Source: Lachnospiraceae bacterium
Lineage (GTDB): Bacteria; Bacillota; Clostridia; Lachnospirales; Lachnospiraceae
Direction of reading: 5' to 3'
NCBI GenBank assembly: GCA_016283275.1
Contig: JAEEMP010000066.1
Span: 1-64,000, forward strand
Length of the DNA stretch: 64,000 nt
The notes beneath the pieces are model-generated. The model did no database searches. It saw only the letters and a list, made by a program, of their open reading frames with translations, and was not told the DNA's origin. Below are positions 25,893 to 33,635 of this stretch, in pieces (the stretch's first letter is position 1; the number at the start of each line of letters is the position of its first letter). The position numbers were made by a program, and so were the translations under genes.

Positions 25893-25959
25893 CCTTATAT
25901 CTATACTGTTTATGTGTTATATATACACCTATAACACCATCGTGTCAACAGATATAAGG
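25893..25959 (-). promoter_or_regulatory. Nested inverted repeats around the efflux promoter
   Basis: An outer 10-bp inverted repeat (25893-25902/25950-25959, CCTTATATCT/AGATATAAGG) brackets the whole promoter, and an inner 8-bp repeat (25914-25921/25930-25937, GTGTTATA/TATAACAC) covers the -10. This layout suggests operator control of the exporter. Confidence 0.55.
25920..25948 (-). promoter_or_regulatory. Promoter of the MacAB-like operon
   Basis: TTGACA (25943-25948), 17-base spacer, TATATA (25920-25925) on the minus strand. Confidence 0.8.
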
Positions 25960-25991
25960 TTTCTTTTAACAATTTAATAAATTCTTCATTT

Positions 25992-26231
25992 TTAGTTTTC
26001 GCCGCCTTCGGTTTCCGAAACCGCATCCGGGTCATACTCCAAGATATCTCCCGGCTGACACGAAAGCGCGTCGCATATTGCCTCGAGCGTTGAAAATCTG
26101 ACCGCACTGATCTTGCCTGTCTTCATCTTCGAAAGATTGACATTGGAAACGCCGACTTTCTCGGACAACTCGTTCAAACTGATCTTTCTGTCCGCCATAA
26201 CGCGGTCAAGTCTGAGTATTATTCTTCCCAT
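25992..26231 (-). CDS. Cro/C1-type HTH regulator (YozG-like), copy 1
   Basis: The product has 79 residues, almost entirely one XRE helix-turn-helix: LDRVMADRKISLNELSEKVGVSNVNLSKMKTGKISAVRFSTLEAICDALSCQPGDILEY, with an acidic tail. This compact type is typically paired with a DUF2975 membrane protein, as here (12 bases upstream). A paralogue lies at 28130-28351. GGAAGG precedes the ATG. It sits directly before the efflux promoter and could regulate it. Confidence 0.92.
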   Translation of the reverse strand: MGRIILRLDRVMADRKISLNELSEKVGVSNVNLSKMKTGKISAVRFSTLEAICDALSCQPGDILEYDPDAVSETEGGEN

Positions 26232-26243
26232 ATCGCACCTTCC

Positions 26244-26807
26244 TTATAAAGTCTCGTCAACCTGTTTCTGTATCTCAACTCCGTATTCGAATATCGCTAC
26301 AAGGGACCAGAACAATCCTGCTGCCACAAGCCCCCATATAAAGCTTATAAAGGCTACGATCGATAATGATATGATAACAAATGCAGTCTTCATCTTTTTA
26401 AGGACATCTTCGGAAAACGGCGATTCGCTCTTTATTATGCTCGTAAACATTCTTCTGAAGATCGCCGCAACCACTATCGTAATGATGCAGATCCATGACG
26501 CAAATATGAGAACAAGCCCTGAAGCCGTACCGTAATCACCTGCCTCGGCATAACTTGCCGGATCAAATCTGAATGAAAACAGGCCGCCGTCTCCGAGCGA
26601 AAATTCGCTGAAATCTAAAGTATATCCCATTCCGTTACCGGTTGCGACCGCCGAATTGACACTGTCCTTCATTACAAAGCATGCGATGGCTAAAACCAGT
26701 ATCAGAACCGCAAATACGATAAGTACGATCTCTATGACCTTGAGCGCCGTTGCCGTTACCTTGCATCTTTTTTTGATCACTTCAAGTTTTTCGTTTTCTT
26801 TATTCAT
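26244..26807 (-). CDS. DUF2975-type membrane protein, copy 1
   Basis: The product has 187 residues and four hydrophobic helices (about 20-47, 80-115, 130-150, 155-178), with ESPFSEDVLKKMK between helices as in DUF2975 proteins. Function unknown; probably senses membrane state and works with the HTH protein. A paralogue is at 28363-28842. Confidence 0.8.
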   Translation of the reverse strand: MNKENEKLEVIKKRCKVTATALKVIEIVLIVFAVLILVLAIACFVMKDSVNSAVATGNGMGYTLDFSEFSLGDGGLFSFRFDPASYAEAGDYGTASGLVLIFASWICIITIVVAAIFRRMFTSIIKSESPFSEDVLKKMKTAFVIISLSIVAFISFIWGLVAAGLFWSLVAIFEYGVEIQKQVDETL

Positions 26808-26890
26808 TTCTATTCTCCTTTTGATCTTGTTTTTGTTTTGGTTTTGTTTTTTGCATTCCGGAAATGTAATCAGATCTTTGTTACATGCAT

Positions 26891-26919
26891 ACCATACACC
26901 CTCATTTTATACTTGTCAA
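26891..26919 (-). promoter_or_regulatory. Promoter of DUF2975-HTH module 1
   Basis: TTGACA (26914-26919), 17-base spacer, TATGGT (26891-26896). Confidence 0.7.
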
Positions 26920-26926
26920 CTATTTT

Positions 26927-26943
26927 TTATCGTTTATCGTTAA
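26927..26943 (-). promoter_or_regulatory. Operator-like TTATCGT repeat upstream of module 1 promoter
   Basis: TTATCGTTTATCGTTAA (plus strand) contains two TTATCGT units in tandem. The first begins exactly 7 bases from the -35, the same spacing as the palindrome 28919-28935 in module 2. Confidence 0.6.
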
Positions 26944-26982
26944 TTATTTTTATTTTATCATAAATTATTTAACGAAACCGTG

Positions 26983-27247
26983 CAGGGCGTACTTTTCAGG
27001 CCTGCCGAGGGTAATGGGGTATCCCTTACCTTCTCATTTACCCTCGGTCTGCCCGCTTTCCCGCTTCCTGAGGGTAAAAGCAAGTTGGTTTTACCCTCAG
27101 GGCTTGCTTTTTTAGGCTGCTCGAAGGTAATGGCTTGTCCCTTACCTTCTCATTTACCCTCAGCCGGCCCGCTTTCCCGCTTCCTGAAGGTAAAAGCAAG
27201 TTGGTTTTACCCTCAGGGCTTGCATTTTCCGGCTGGCCGAGGGTAAT
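26983..27247. repeat. 116-bp intergenic tandem repeat, about 2.3 copies
   Basis: Two full units (27005-27120, 27121-27236) and partial units on both sides fill most of the 500-base gap between the two DUF2975 modules. Each unit carries GAGGGTAA/TTACCCTC inverted motifs and a 13-bp stem with a 9-base loop (perfect at 27067-27101, one mismatch at 27183-27217) followed by GGGCTTGC and a T-rich run. No open frame of interest lies in it. The rest of the gap (26944-26982) is A+T-rich with nothing else visible. Confidence 0.85.
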
Positions 27248-27259
27248 CTGCGCAAAAAA

Positions 27260-27299
27260 ATACCATTGAACCTCCTGAAAACAGAAAGTTCAATGGTAT
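27260..27299 (-). terminator. Terminator of DUF2975 module 2 operon
   Basis: A perfect 12-bp stem (27260-27271/27288-27299), 16-base loop, followed by a seven-base T-run on the minus strand, 12 bases past the stop codon at 27311. Confidence 0.9.
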
Positions 27300-27310
27300 C
27301 CGGCGGTCGG

Positions 27311-28114
27311 TTACTGCGCCATAACATCGAGAACGTCAACACCGTCCCACGAATATAAAAGGTTCAATCGCTTTGTTGAAGCATCATATTGATAGAAGTC
27401 ATTTGGGCTTTGCCAGTTAACGTTAAGCTGCACGGAAACAAAATATGAGCTTTTACTTTTAAAGACCCGGGTCTTAATAATGTCATGAGGAACAGACTCC
27501 GCTACAACCTCAAGTATTTCCCTGATATCTTCGGGAGGCGCGATCTCCGTCCCATAAATATCCGTAACTTTGGTGCCCTTAACGGTATTCTCAAGATGAT
27601 CTCCGACGATCTTTGATTCAAAATAGAATGCATCGGCTGTATAGCATAAAGTGCCATCCGACTCAAAAGCCTCGTCGATCGTCTCCATCCCGCCATCATC
27701 ATATATGATCCCGTAAGTTATTTCATTCGGCGGCTTTGGTAAGCTTTGATCGAGTTTTACCTTCACTACGGGCTTCGAAGACGCCGAAGGCTCATACGGC
27801 AAAAGCGATGATACCCAAAAATGGACGACTGTTATAAGACATATTGTACAGGGTAACAGAAACAAAAGCCTAAAACGAAGCTTTATGCGTTCCCTTCCCA
27901 CAAAAATGCATGCGAGTATATTCGCAATGCAAAGCGGCACAAAACCAAGTGTCAGTGCACTGCCACCGATCTCCCACTTCCTCATCGGAAGCATCGCATC
28001 GGGATGGGGAACACTGCTATCATGCATAAAATACATGACTGCATAATATATAAGACATATAAGACCCAGAATATTTATGAGGATCAACACCGCATTCCAT
28101 ATTTTTCTTGCCAT
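27311..28114 (-). CDS. Hypothetical four-helix membrane protein with soluble domain
   Basis: The product has 267 residues and is not recognised. Three or four N-terminal hydrophobic helices (about 7-28, 50-72, 82-106) precede an extracytoplasmic or cytoplasmic alpha/beta region from about 118 (VKLDQSLPKPPNEITYGIIYDDGG). AAAGGG lies before ATG 28114. It is the third gene of the second DUF2975-HTH operon, occupying the position that the exporter genes have after module 1. Confidence 0.7.
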   Translation of the reverse strand: MARKIWNAVLILINILGLICLIYYAVMYFMHDSSVPHPDAMLPMRKWEIGGSALTLGFVPLCIANILACIFVGRERIKLRFRLLFLLPCTICLITVVHFWVSSLLPYEPSASSKPVVKVKLDQSLPKPPNEITYGIIYDDGGMETIDEAFESDGTLCYTADAFYFESKIVGDHLENTVKGTKVTDIYGTEIAPPEDIREILEVVAESVPHDIIKTRVFKSKSSYFVSVQLNVNWQSPNDFYQYDASTKRLNLLYSWDGVDVLDVMAQ

Positions 28115-28129
28115 GACTTATACCCTTTC

Positions 28130-28351
28130 TTATTCCGGGGAGTTTTCCCTGTATTCCATAAGATCTCCGGGCTGGCATTCAAGGACTTTGCACAGTTTAG
28201 CAAGTGTGCTTACCTTGACCGCTTTGGCCTTTCCCGTCTTTAAGATCGACATATTCGCAAGCGTTATACCCACTTTGTCGGCAAGCTCGGTAACGCTCAT
28301 CTTACGCTTTGCAAGCATTACATCTATGTTGAAAATGATATCGCCTTCCAT
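28130..28351 (-). CDS. Cro/C1-type HTH regulator (YozG-like), copy 2
   Basis: The product has 73 residues: MEGDIIFNIDVMLAKRKMSV then TELADKVGITLANMSILKTGK, KVSTLAKLCKVLECQPGDLMEY. It aligns along its length with the copy at 25992-26231. GAAGGAGGAG precedes the ATG; it follows its DUF2975 partner by 11 bases. Confidence 0.92.
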   Translation of the reverse strand: MEGDIIFNIDVMLAKRKMSVTELADKVGITLANMSILKTGKAKAVKVSTLAKLCKVLECQPGDLMEYRENSPE

Positions 28352-28362
28352 ATGCTCCTCCT

Positions 28363-28842
28363 TCAGATCGTAAGATCGCTCTGTTCTTTAAGATCTGCCG
28401 CATTCTTTACAAGGCGCGACAGCACAGCTGCAACGACCGTCACGGTTATTCCCGCAAAATCGACCATAAACGACATAAGAACGATCCCCGGATGGTTCAT
28501 GTTAAGAAACATAAGAACTATATTTCCCAAAAAGAAGTAGAGCGTATCGCCCGCAGCAAGCCATGATATCCATTTACAGTATTTTGCATTATCAAAAGAA
28601 AACGACCTGTCATTTCCTATATTGACCGCTATCTTCCATCCGATCACAAGCACCGCATAACACGGAATCGCGCTTATCCACAGAAAAATGAGCCACGGCC
28701 AAAAACAATATTCAAACTCGGGATTATCATAAACGAGCGATCTTCCCAGTGACGGAAATACCGCAAAATATACTATCAGTCCGCATATCCCGACCCCGAT
28801 GATGATAAATTTAAGCCATTTTGCCAAACTCTTTTGTTCCAT
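28363..28842 (-). CDS. DUF2975-type membrane protein, copy 2
   Basis: The product has 159 residues with four hydrophobic helices (about 10-30, 48-72, 92-115, 122-145) and the RSFSFDNAKYCKWIS segment corresponding to the inter-helix loop of DUF2975. Start at ATG 28842 chosen for the GGAGGG nine bases upstream; a GTG/ATG at 28863 lacks a site. Probably cotranscribed with the HTH and 27311-28114 genes. Confidence 0.8.
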   Translation of the reverse strand: MEQKSLAKWLKFIIIGVGICGLIVYFAVFPSLGRSLVYDNPEFEYCFWPWLIFLWISAIPCYAVLVIGWKIAVNIGNDRSFSFDNAKYCKWISWLAAGDTLYFFLGNIVLMFLNMNHPGIVLMSFMVDFAGITVTVVAAVLSRLVKNAADLKEQSDLTI

Positions 28843-28882
28843 CTTTGATTCCCTCCGGACCATATTTTTATTTTATGCCATA

Positions 28883-28911
28883 ATAATCCCACTCTTTCTT
28901 CTGTATGTCAA
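28883..28911 (-). promoter_or_regulatory. Promoter of DUF2975-HTH module 2
   Basis: TTGACA (28906-28911), 17-base spacer, GATTAT (28883-28888). Confidence 0.7.
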
Positions 28912-28918
28912 CAAATTA

Positions 28919-28935
28919 TTATCGTATTACGATAA
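28919..28935 (-). promoter_or_regulatory. Palindromic operator upstream of module 2 promoter
   Basis: TTATCGTATTACGATAA is a perfect 8-bp palindrome about one central base, 7 bases upstream of the -35, matching the arrangement in module 1. It is the probable site of the HTH proteins. Confidence 0.7.
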
Positions 28936-29053
28936 ATTTTATCTGGAATTCAGAAATTCTTAAAACTTAGGTCCAAACAGTGTCTTAAGGTATGTAATAT
29001 GGCATCGCACCATGCCCGCCGCGCCGCGGCGCCTTTGCTTGTCTGTGCATAAT

Positions 29054-29083
29054 AAAAGGCACCCGAAACAATATCCGGGTGCC
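29054..29083 (-). terminator. Terminator after the ior-paaK cluster
   Basis: A GGCACCCG/CGGGTGCC stem (29058-29065/29076-29083) with a 10-base loop is followed by TTTTATT on the minus strand, 23 bases past the stop of the small gene. Confidence 0.85.
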
Positions 29084-29106
29084 CAAACTTACCTCTTTTA
29101 AAAAAC

Positions 29107-29280
29107 TTATGCCATCTCATACTGAAGCATTTCATATTTGAGACGACACCCCTCCGAAATCTCAGCGGGAAGCAAAGCCCTTGCAACAAGCTTTTCGTCT
29201 CCGTCGGGCTCATCTTCCTTAACAAGATTTGCATAATCTCCGTCTATACTTTTTACCGTATAATAAACCGTCTCAAACAT
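29107..29280 (-). CDS. Small protein, DUF3006-like
   Basis: This 57-residue frame reads MFETVYYTVKSIDGDYANLV, then KEDEPDGDEKLVARALLPAE and ISEGCRLKYEMLQYEMA. The pattern 'IDGDYA...LPAEISEG' resembles the small DUF3006 family, which has the form DR-x-EGDYAV...LP...EGD. GAGAAG lies five bases upstream of the ATG, and a strong terminator follows the stop, supporting a real gene. It is last in the iorA-iorB-paaK-ACT cluster. Function unknown. Confidence 0.7.
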   Translation of the reverse strand: MFETVYYTVKSIDGDYANLVKEDEPDGDEKLVARALLPAEISEGCRLKYEMLQYEMA

Positions 29281-29312
29281 AGTAACTTCTCACATATTAA
29301 TAATGATCTTTA

Positions 29313-29741
29313 TCAAAAGTTTTTGATCATCTCATCGGTAACGAAATCAAGTTTCATGCCTTCAAGAGCCTTTGCACAGGCTTCTTTGTCGGCAGGTTTT
29401 ATTACGATACATGCATTCTCGTCCTTGGTGGAAAGAGCATACATATACTCGATGTTGATGCCTGCTTTTGAGATCGTCTCCACCACACTCTGCAAGGAAC
29501 CCACAACGTGCGGAAGTTTGATGGCAAACACATCCGTAAGATGTGCGGAGAGGCCTGCGGATTTAAGCGCAGTCTTTGCCTTTTCGGGATCCGATACTAT
29601 CATACGCAGCATACCGAATTCCGTGGTGTCCGCAAGACTTAAGGAAATGATGTTAATATTTTCGTTTTTAAGTACGTTAAGTGCAGAGCCGAGTCTTCCG
29701 TCGGCGTTTTCAAGAAATACCGAAACCTGCTTAAGAAACAT
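29313..29741 (-). CDS. ACT-domain protein
   Basis: The product has 142 residues and two ACT folds in tandem (LKQVSVFLENADGRLGSALNVLKNENINI and AIKLPHVVGSLQSVVETISKAGINIEYMYAL). ACT pairs bind amino acids. Genes of this type regularly follow phenylacetate-CoA ligase in ior clusters, where they may sense aromatic or branched-chain amino acids. AAAGGAGGG precedes the ATG. Confidence 0.9.
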   Translation of the reverse strand: MFLKQVSVFLENADGRLGSALNVLKNENINIISLSLADTTEFGMLRMIVSDPEKAKTALKSAGLSAHLTDVFAIKLPHVVGSLQSVVETISKAGINIEYMYALSTKDENACIVIKPADKEACAKALEGMKLDFVTDEMIKNF

Positions 29742-29753
29742 GATAACCCTCCT

Positions 29754-31058
29754 TTAGTCAAATACACGGTGATCGATTACATGAACGCTCTTACCCTCGG
29801 ATCTGTCAAGCGTCTTGGGCTCCACGAGCTTAACCTTGACCGCAAGACCGATCGCCTGCTTGATGACGCCCTCTATCCTCTTGGTAAGCTTTTCGAGTTC
29901 TTTTATCTCATCGGAGAAGAATCTTTCCTCAACCTCAACCTGAACTTCTATGGTGTCAAGGTTATTTACACGATCTATTATTATCATGTAATGAGGCAAT
30001 GTCTCCGAAAGTTCAAGAAGCGCTGCTTCTATCTGTGACGGGAATACATTTACTCCTCTTAAGATGAGCATATCGTCGGAACGGCCTTTAAATCTTGCGA
30101 TCCTTGCCGTGGTACGTCCGCATCCGCAAGGACATCTTGTGATACTTGTAAGGTCCTTTGTGCGGTATCTTATGAGCGGGATGCCTTCCTTGGTAAGCGT
30201 TGTGAATACAAGTTCTCCGAGTTCATTCTCTCCGATTGGCTCTAAAGTCTCGGGTGAGATGATCTCCGGAAGGAAATGGTCTTCCTGAATGTGAAGACCC
30301 TGATGAAGTTCACAGTCGCAGGCCACACCGGGGCCCATTATTTCCGAAAGTCCGTAAATATCGTGGCAGTTAAGATGAAGTTTCTCCTCTATCTGGAGTC
30401 GCATCTTCTCGGTCCAGGGCTCTGCACCGCAGACAGCGGCACGAAGCTTTATGTTTTCAAAGTCTCCGTTTTCTATTATAGTCTCTGCGATATGAAGAAG
30501 GTAGGAAGGTGTACACATGATACCTGTCGCACCGAAATCCTTCATCATCGTGATGAGTTTCTTAGTGTTACCCGTGGACATAGGCACAACGGTCGCACCG
30601 AGATTTTCAACGCCGTAATGAGCGCCGAGCCCTCCGGTGAAGAGACCGTAGCCGTAAGCAACCTGTACTATGTCGTTCCTGCCGAGACCGCACATTGTAA
30701 GCGCTCTCGATACGCATTCCGACCAGATCTCGATATCACGTCTTGTATATCCTACAACTGTAGCTTTTCCGGTCGTTCCGCTCGATGCATGTATTCGTAC
30801 TATCTCCGACTGAGGAGCGGCGAAAAGCCCGAAAGGATAAGTATCTCTGAGATCGTCTTTGGTGGTATAGGGGAGCTTGTTAAGATCCTCTATACCGTTA
30901 ATGTCTCCGGGTTCAAGCCCCACAGACTGCATTTTCTTACGATAGTGTTCAACGTTATGATAAACGTAATCAACCTGCTTTTTAAGGCGTTTGCTCTGAA
31001 GGACGCTCATTTCGTCCCTTGACATACATTCTTTGGCTTCGTTCCATATTTTGTTCAT
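29754..31058 (-). CDS. paaK: Phenylacetate-CoA ligase
   Basis: The product is a 434-residue adenylate-forming ligase: AMP-binding motif SSGTTGKATVVGYTRRD, adenine region YGLSEIMGPGVACDC, RTKDLT and the C-terminal hinge GRSDDMLILRGVNVFPSQIE. It converts arylacetates to CoA thioesters with ATP. Placed directly after iorAB, it could link the CoA-ester and free acid forms produced from aromatic 2-oxoacids. AAGGAG precedes the ATG. Confidence 0.92.
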   Translation of the reverse strand: MNKIWNEAKECMSRDEMSVLQSKRLKKQVDYVYHNVEHYRKKMQSVGLEPGDINGIEDLNKLPYTTKDDLRDTYPFGLFAAPQSEIVRIHASSGTTGKATVVGYTRRDIEIWSECVSRALTMCGLGRNDIVQVAYGYGLFTGGLGAHYGVENLGATVVPMSTGNTKKLITMMKDFGATGIMCTPSYLLHIAETIIENGDFENIKLRAAVCGAEPWTEKMRLQIEEKLHLNCHDIYGLSEIMGPGVACDCELHQGLHIQEDHFLPEIISPETLEPIGENELGELVFTTLTKEGIPLIRYRTKDLTSITRCPCGCGRTTARIARFKGRSDDMLILRGVNVFPSQIEAALLELSETLPHYMIIIDRVNNLDTIEVQVEVEERFFSDEIKELEKLTKRIEGVIKQAIGLAVKVKLVEPKTLDRSEGKSVHVIDHRVFD

Positions 31059-31184
31059 TTCTTTGTCTCCTTTTTGAGTGGCATAAGAATACGATCTTAT
31101 TGCCGGTTTACTGTATCAGTGGGACAAATCATACCCGAACAAGGAATCCCGTGCTCTGCACTCGTTTAAATCCCTGCCCGGGAT

Positions 31185-31754
31185 CTAAAACTCGAACCCC
31201 TTAATGAAAGCAGCTTTGTTGATGTATATAGTTTTCGGAGGAACCGTCTCTTCTATGACCTTAAGCCATTCATCCTTTGAAAAATTCATGTGCTTTGCGG
31301 CCATACCGAGCACGATGATATTAAATACCCTCGCATTACCCATCTTAAGGGCTTCACTCTGAGCATCGATCGAATATACCTTGTACTGTTTTGAAAGGTT
31401 TTCGATTATATTTTCCGGATACTGTGCCGCACCCGTTACGACCGGCATCGGATCGATACGCTGATCGTTTACTATCAAAACACCGTCTTTCTTTAAAAAC
31501 TGCACATATCTCATTGCTTCAAGCCTTTCAAAAGCTATGAGCACATCCGCGCAGCCTTCTTCCACTATCGGCTCGGCAACCTTATCGCCGTATCTTACAT
31601 AAGTTACCACCGAACCGCCTCTCTGCGCCATACCGTGTACTTCGGAAAGCTTTACGTCATAACCTGCGCTTAACATTATCCCTCCGAGGATACGGCTTGT
31701 AAGAAGTGTTCCCTGTCCGCCTACGCCGACAATCATTATATTTTTCGTCTCCAT
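31185..31754 (-). CDS. iorB: Indolepyruvate oxidoreductase subunit beta
   Basis: The product has 189 residues of the gamma-type 2-oxoacid oxidoreductase fold: IMIVGVGGQGTLLTSRILGG, EVHGMAQRGGSVVTYVRYG. It partners IorA in the oxidative decarboxylation of aryl pyruvates to aryl-acetyl-CoA with ferredoxin. AGGAGG precedes the ATG. A 126-base gap with short stems separates it from paaK; no promoter is evident there. Confidence 0.93.
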   Translation of the reverse strand: METKNIMIVGVGGQGTLLTSRILGGIMLSAGYDVKLSEVHGMAQRGGSVVTYVRYGDKVAEPIVEEGCADVLIAFERLEAMRYVQFLKKDGVLIVNDQRIDPMPVVTGAAQYPENIIENLSKQYKVYSIDAQSEALKMGNARVFNIIVLGMAAKHMNFSKDEWLKVIEETVPPKTIYINKAAFIKGFEF

Positions 31755-31766
31755 CTTGAAAGCCTC

Positions 31767-33500
31767 CTAAACCGTAACCTTTTCAATGGCGTTAAACGCG
31801 CACATCTGCATGCAGAGTCCGCAGCCGTTACACATAGTCATATCGATCGAAACAGTGCCGTCTTCCTTCCTGGTAAGAGCAGGACAGCCCGGTCTTAAGC
31901 AGGCGCCGCACTTTTTGCATTTTTCGGGAACCGGTACACACTTATAAGGGAATTTCTGTCCTTTCAAGAGCGCACACGGAGCTTTGCAGATCACTACGGA
32001 AACCGCATCGCGTGCCACTTCTTCCTTTATGACTTTTCTTAATTCTTCCTGGTTAAAAGAATCAACCTCGACAACATTATCAATACCCATTGACTTACAG
32101 AGATTGTAAATATCAATGGCATATGTGGGCTCACCCATTAAAGTCTTTCCGGTTGCGGCATGATCCTGATGGCCCGTCATACCTGTCGTTGAGTTATCAA
32201 GGATCAAAACGGTTCCGGTAGCCTTATTGTATACCATGTTCATGAGCGAGTTGACACCTGTATGTAAGAACGTGGAATCGCCTATAACGGCTACCCAGTC
32301 CTTTATAAACTCACGTCCTCCGGCTTTTTCCATACCGTGAAGAGTCGAGATGCTCGATCCCATACAAACGGCAGTGTCCACAACATTAAGCGGAGCGACC
32401 GCACCGAGAGTATAGCAGCCGATATCGCCTGCCGCATGGATCTTAAGATATTTAAGAGCCGTATAAACACTTCTGTGAGGGCAGCCGGGACAAAGGATAG
32501 GGGGTCTTGCGGGTACATCGTAAGGCTTAACCTCAGGTTCCGTACCGTAGATCACCTTTCTCAACATATTGGCACTGTATTCACCCTGAACGGTAAATAC
32601 GTCTTTCCCGATACATTCGATACCCATTGCCTTGACCTGCTCTTCGATAACAGGCTCAAGCTCCTCAAATATATAAAGTTTCTCAACCGAAGCGGCAAAT
32701 TTCTTTATAAGCTCTGTCGGAAGCGGATGTACAAGCCCAAGCTTAAGAACGCTTGCTTCGGGGCAAACCTCCTTAACATACTGATAAGCTATACCGCTTG
32801 TGATAAAACCGATCTTCTTATCGCCTTCTTCGATCCTGTTTATTGACATCGAAGATGCATCTTCGGCCATCTTCTTAAGTCTCTTTTCAACATATATATG
32901 ACGCTGCTTTGCCATACCGGGCATCATAACGTTCTTGGCAGCGTTTCTCTCATAGGGCTTATTTTCATGTTCAACTCTGTCCTCAAGAGTTACAAGACCC
33001 TGTGAATGACCGAGTCTTGTGGTGGTACGCATGATGATAGGAGTATCGTATTCTTCCGAGAGATCAAAAGCGATCTTTATAAAATCCTTGGCTTCCTGAG
33101 AATCCGAAGGCTCAATAACGGGCACCATTGCCGCCCTTGCTATCATTCTTGTATCCTGTTCGTTCTGTGATGAATAAAGACCCGGATCATCTGCAACAAC
33201 AAGTACAAGACCGCCGCTTACTCCTATATATGAAACCGTATATAAGGGGTCGGAAGCAACATTGAGTCCCACATGCTTCATGCTTGCCATGGATCTAGCC
33301 CCCGCCATAGAAGCGCCGATGGCTACTTCACAGGCAACCTTTTCATTGGGCGACCATTCACAATACACTTCCTTATAATTGGTAAGATTTTCACTGATCT
33401 CTGTACTGGGAGTACCCGGATAAGCCGCACTTACCTTAACACCGGCTTCATAAGCACCTCTTGCGATCGCCGCATTGCCCAGCATTATCTTTCTTTCCAC
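31767..33500 (-). CDS. iorA: Indolepyruvate ferredoxin oxidoreductase subunit alpha
   Basis: The product has about 577 residues: pyrimidine-binding N-terminal domain (SAAYPGTPSTEI), TPP-binding domain (CPGCPHRSVYTALK; GDIGCYTLG; GDSTFLHTGVNSLMN) and two C-terminal 4Fe-4S motifs (CKKCGACLRPGCP and CNGCGLCMQMC). Start is GTG 33500, with AAGGA nine bases upstream; a GTG at 33521 would put that site inside the gene. First gene of the operon behind a strong promoter. Confidence 0.94.
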   Translation of the reverse strand: MERKIMLGNAAIARGAYEAGVKVSAAYPGTPSTEISENLTNYKEVYCEWSPNEKVACEVAIGASMAGARSMASMKHVGLNVASDPLYTVSYIGVSGGLVLVVADDPGLYSSQNEQDTRMIARAAMVPVIEPSDSQEAKDFIKIAFDLSEEYDTPIIMRTTTRLGHSQGLVTLEDRVEHENKPYERNAAKNVMMPGMAKQRHIYVEKRLKKMAEDASSMSINRIEEGDKKIGFITSGIAYQYVKEVCPEASVLKLGLVHPLPTELIKKFAASVEKLYIFEELEPVIEEQVKAMGIECIGKDVFTVQGEYSANMLRKVIYGTEPEVKPYDVPARPPILCPGCPHRSVYTALKYLKIHAAGDIGCYTLGAVAPLNVVDTAVCMGSSISTLHGMEKAGGREFIKDWVAVIGDSTFLHTGVNSLMNMVYNKATGTVLILDNSTTGMTGHQDHAATGKTLMGEPTYAIDIYNLCKSMGIDNVVEVDSFNQEELRKVIKEEVARDAVSVVICKAPCALLKGQKFPYKCVPVPEKCKKCGACLRPGCPALTRKEDGTVSIDMTMCNGCGLCMQMCAFNAIEKVTV

Positions 33501-33549
33501 TTTACTACTTCCTTTCTGCACTTTACCGTTTTAAATCGCTAATAGAATA

Positions 33550-33578
33550 ATATTATCACCACGATTTTTTCGAGTCAA
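33550..33578 (-). promoter_or_regulatory. Promoter of the iorAB-paaK operon
   Basis: TTGACT (33573-33578), 17-base spacer, TAATAT (33550-33555), placed just after the flagellin terminator. Confidence 0.8.
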
Positions 33579-33593
33579 TAGAACAAAAAAACA

Positions 33594-33617
33594 CCCGGCA
33601 CTCATATGAATGCCGGG
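33594..33617 (-). terminator. Terminator of the flagellin-like gene
   Basis: A CCCGGCA/TGCCGGG stem (33594-33600/33611-33617) with a 10-base loop is followed by TGTTTTTTT on the minus strand. Confidence 0.88.
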
Positions 33618-33635
33618 CATAAACTTTGGTTTATC

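Noticed and set aside
26983..27247. CRISPR array
   Set aside because: The 116-bp units are contiguous, with no unique spacers between short repeats, and no cas genes are present.
28950..29234. 94-codon minus-strand open frame
   Set aside because: It lies in another frame over the better-supported 57-codon gene (29107-29280) and runs through that gene's terminator; composition is not protein-like and it lacks a ribosome site.
31059..31184. tRNA or small RNA gene in the iorB-paaK gap
   Set aside because: Only short stems (5 bp) are visible; no T-loop consensus and no promoter or terminator.
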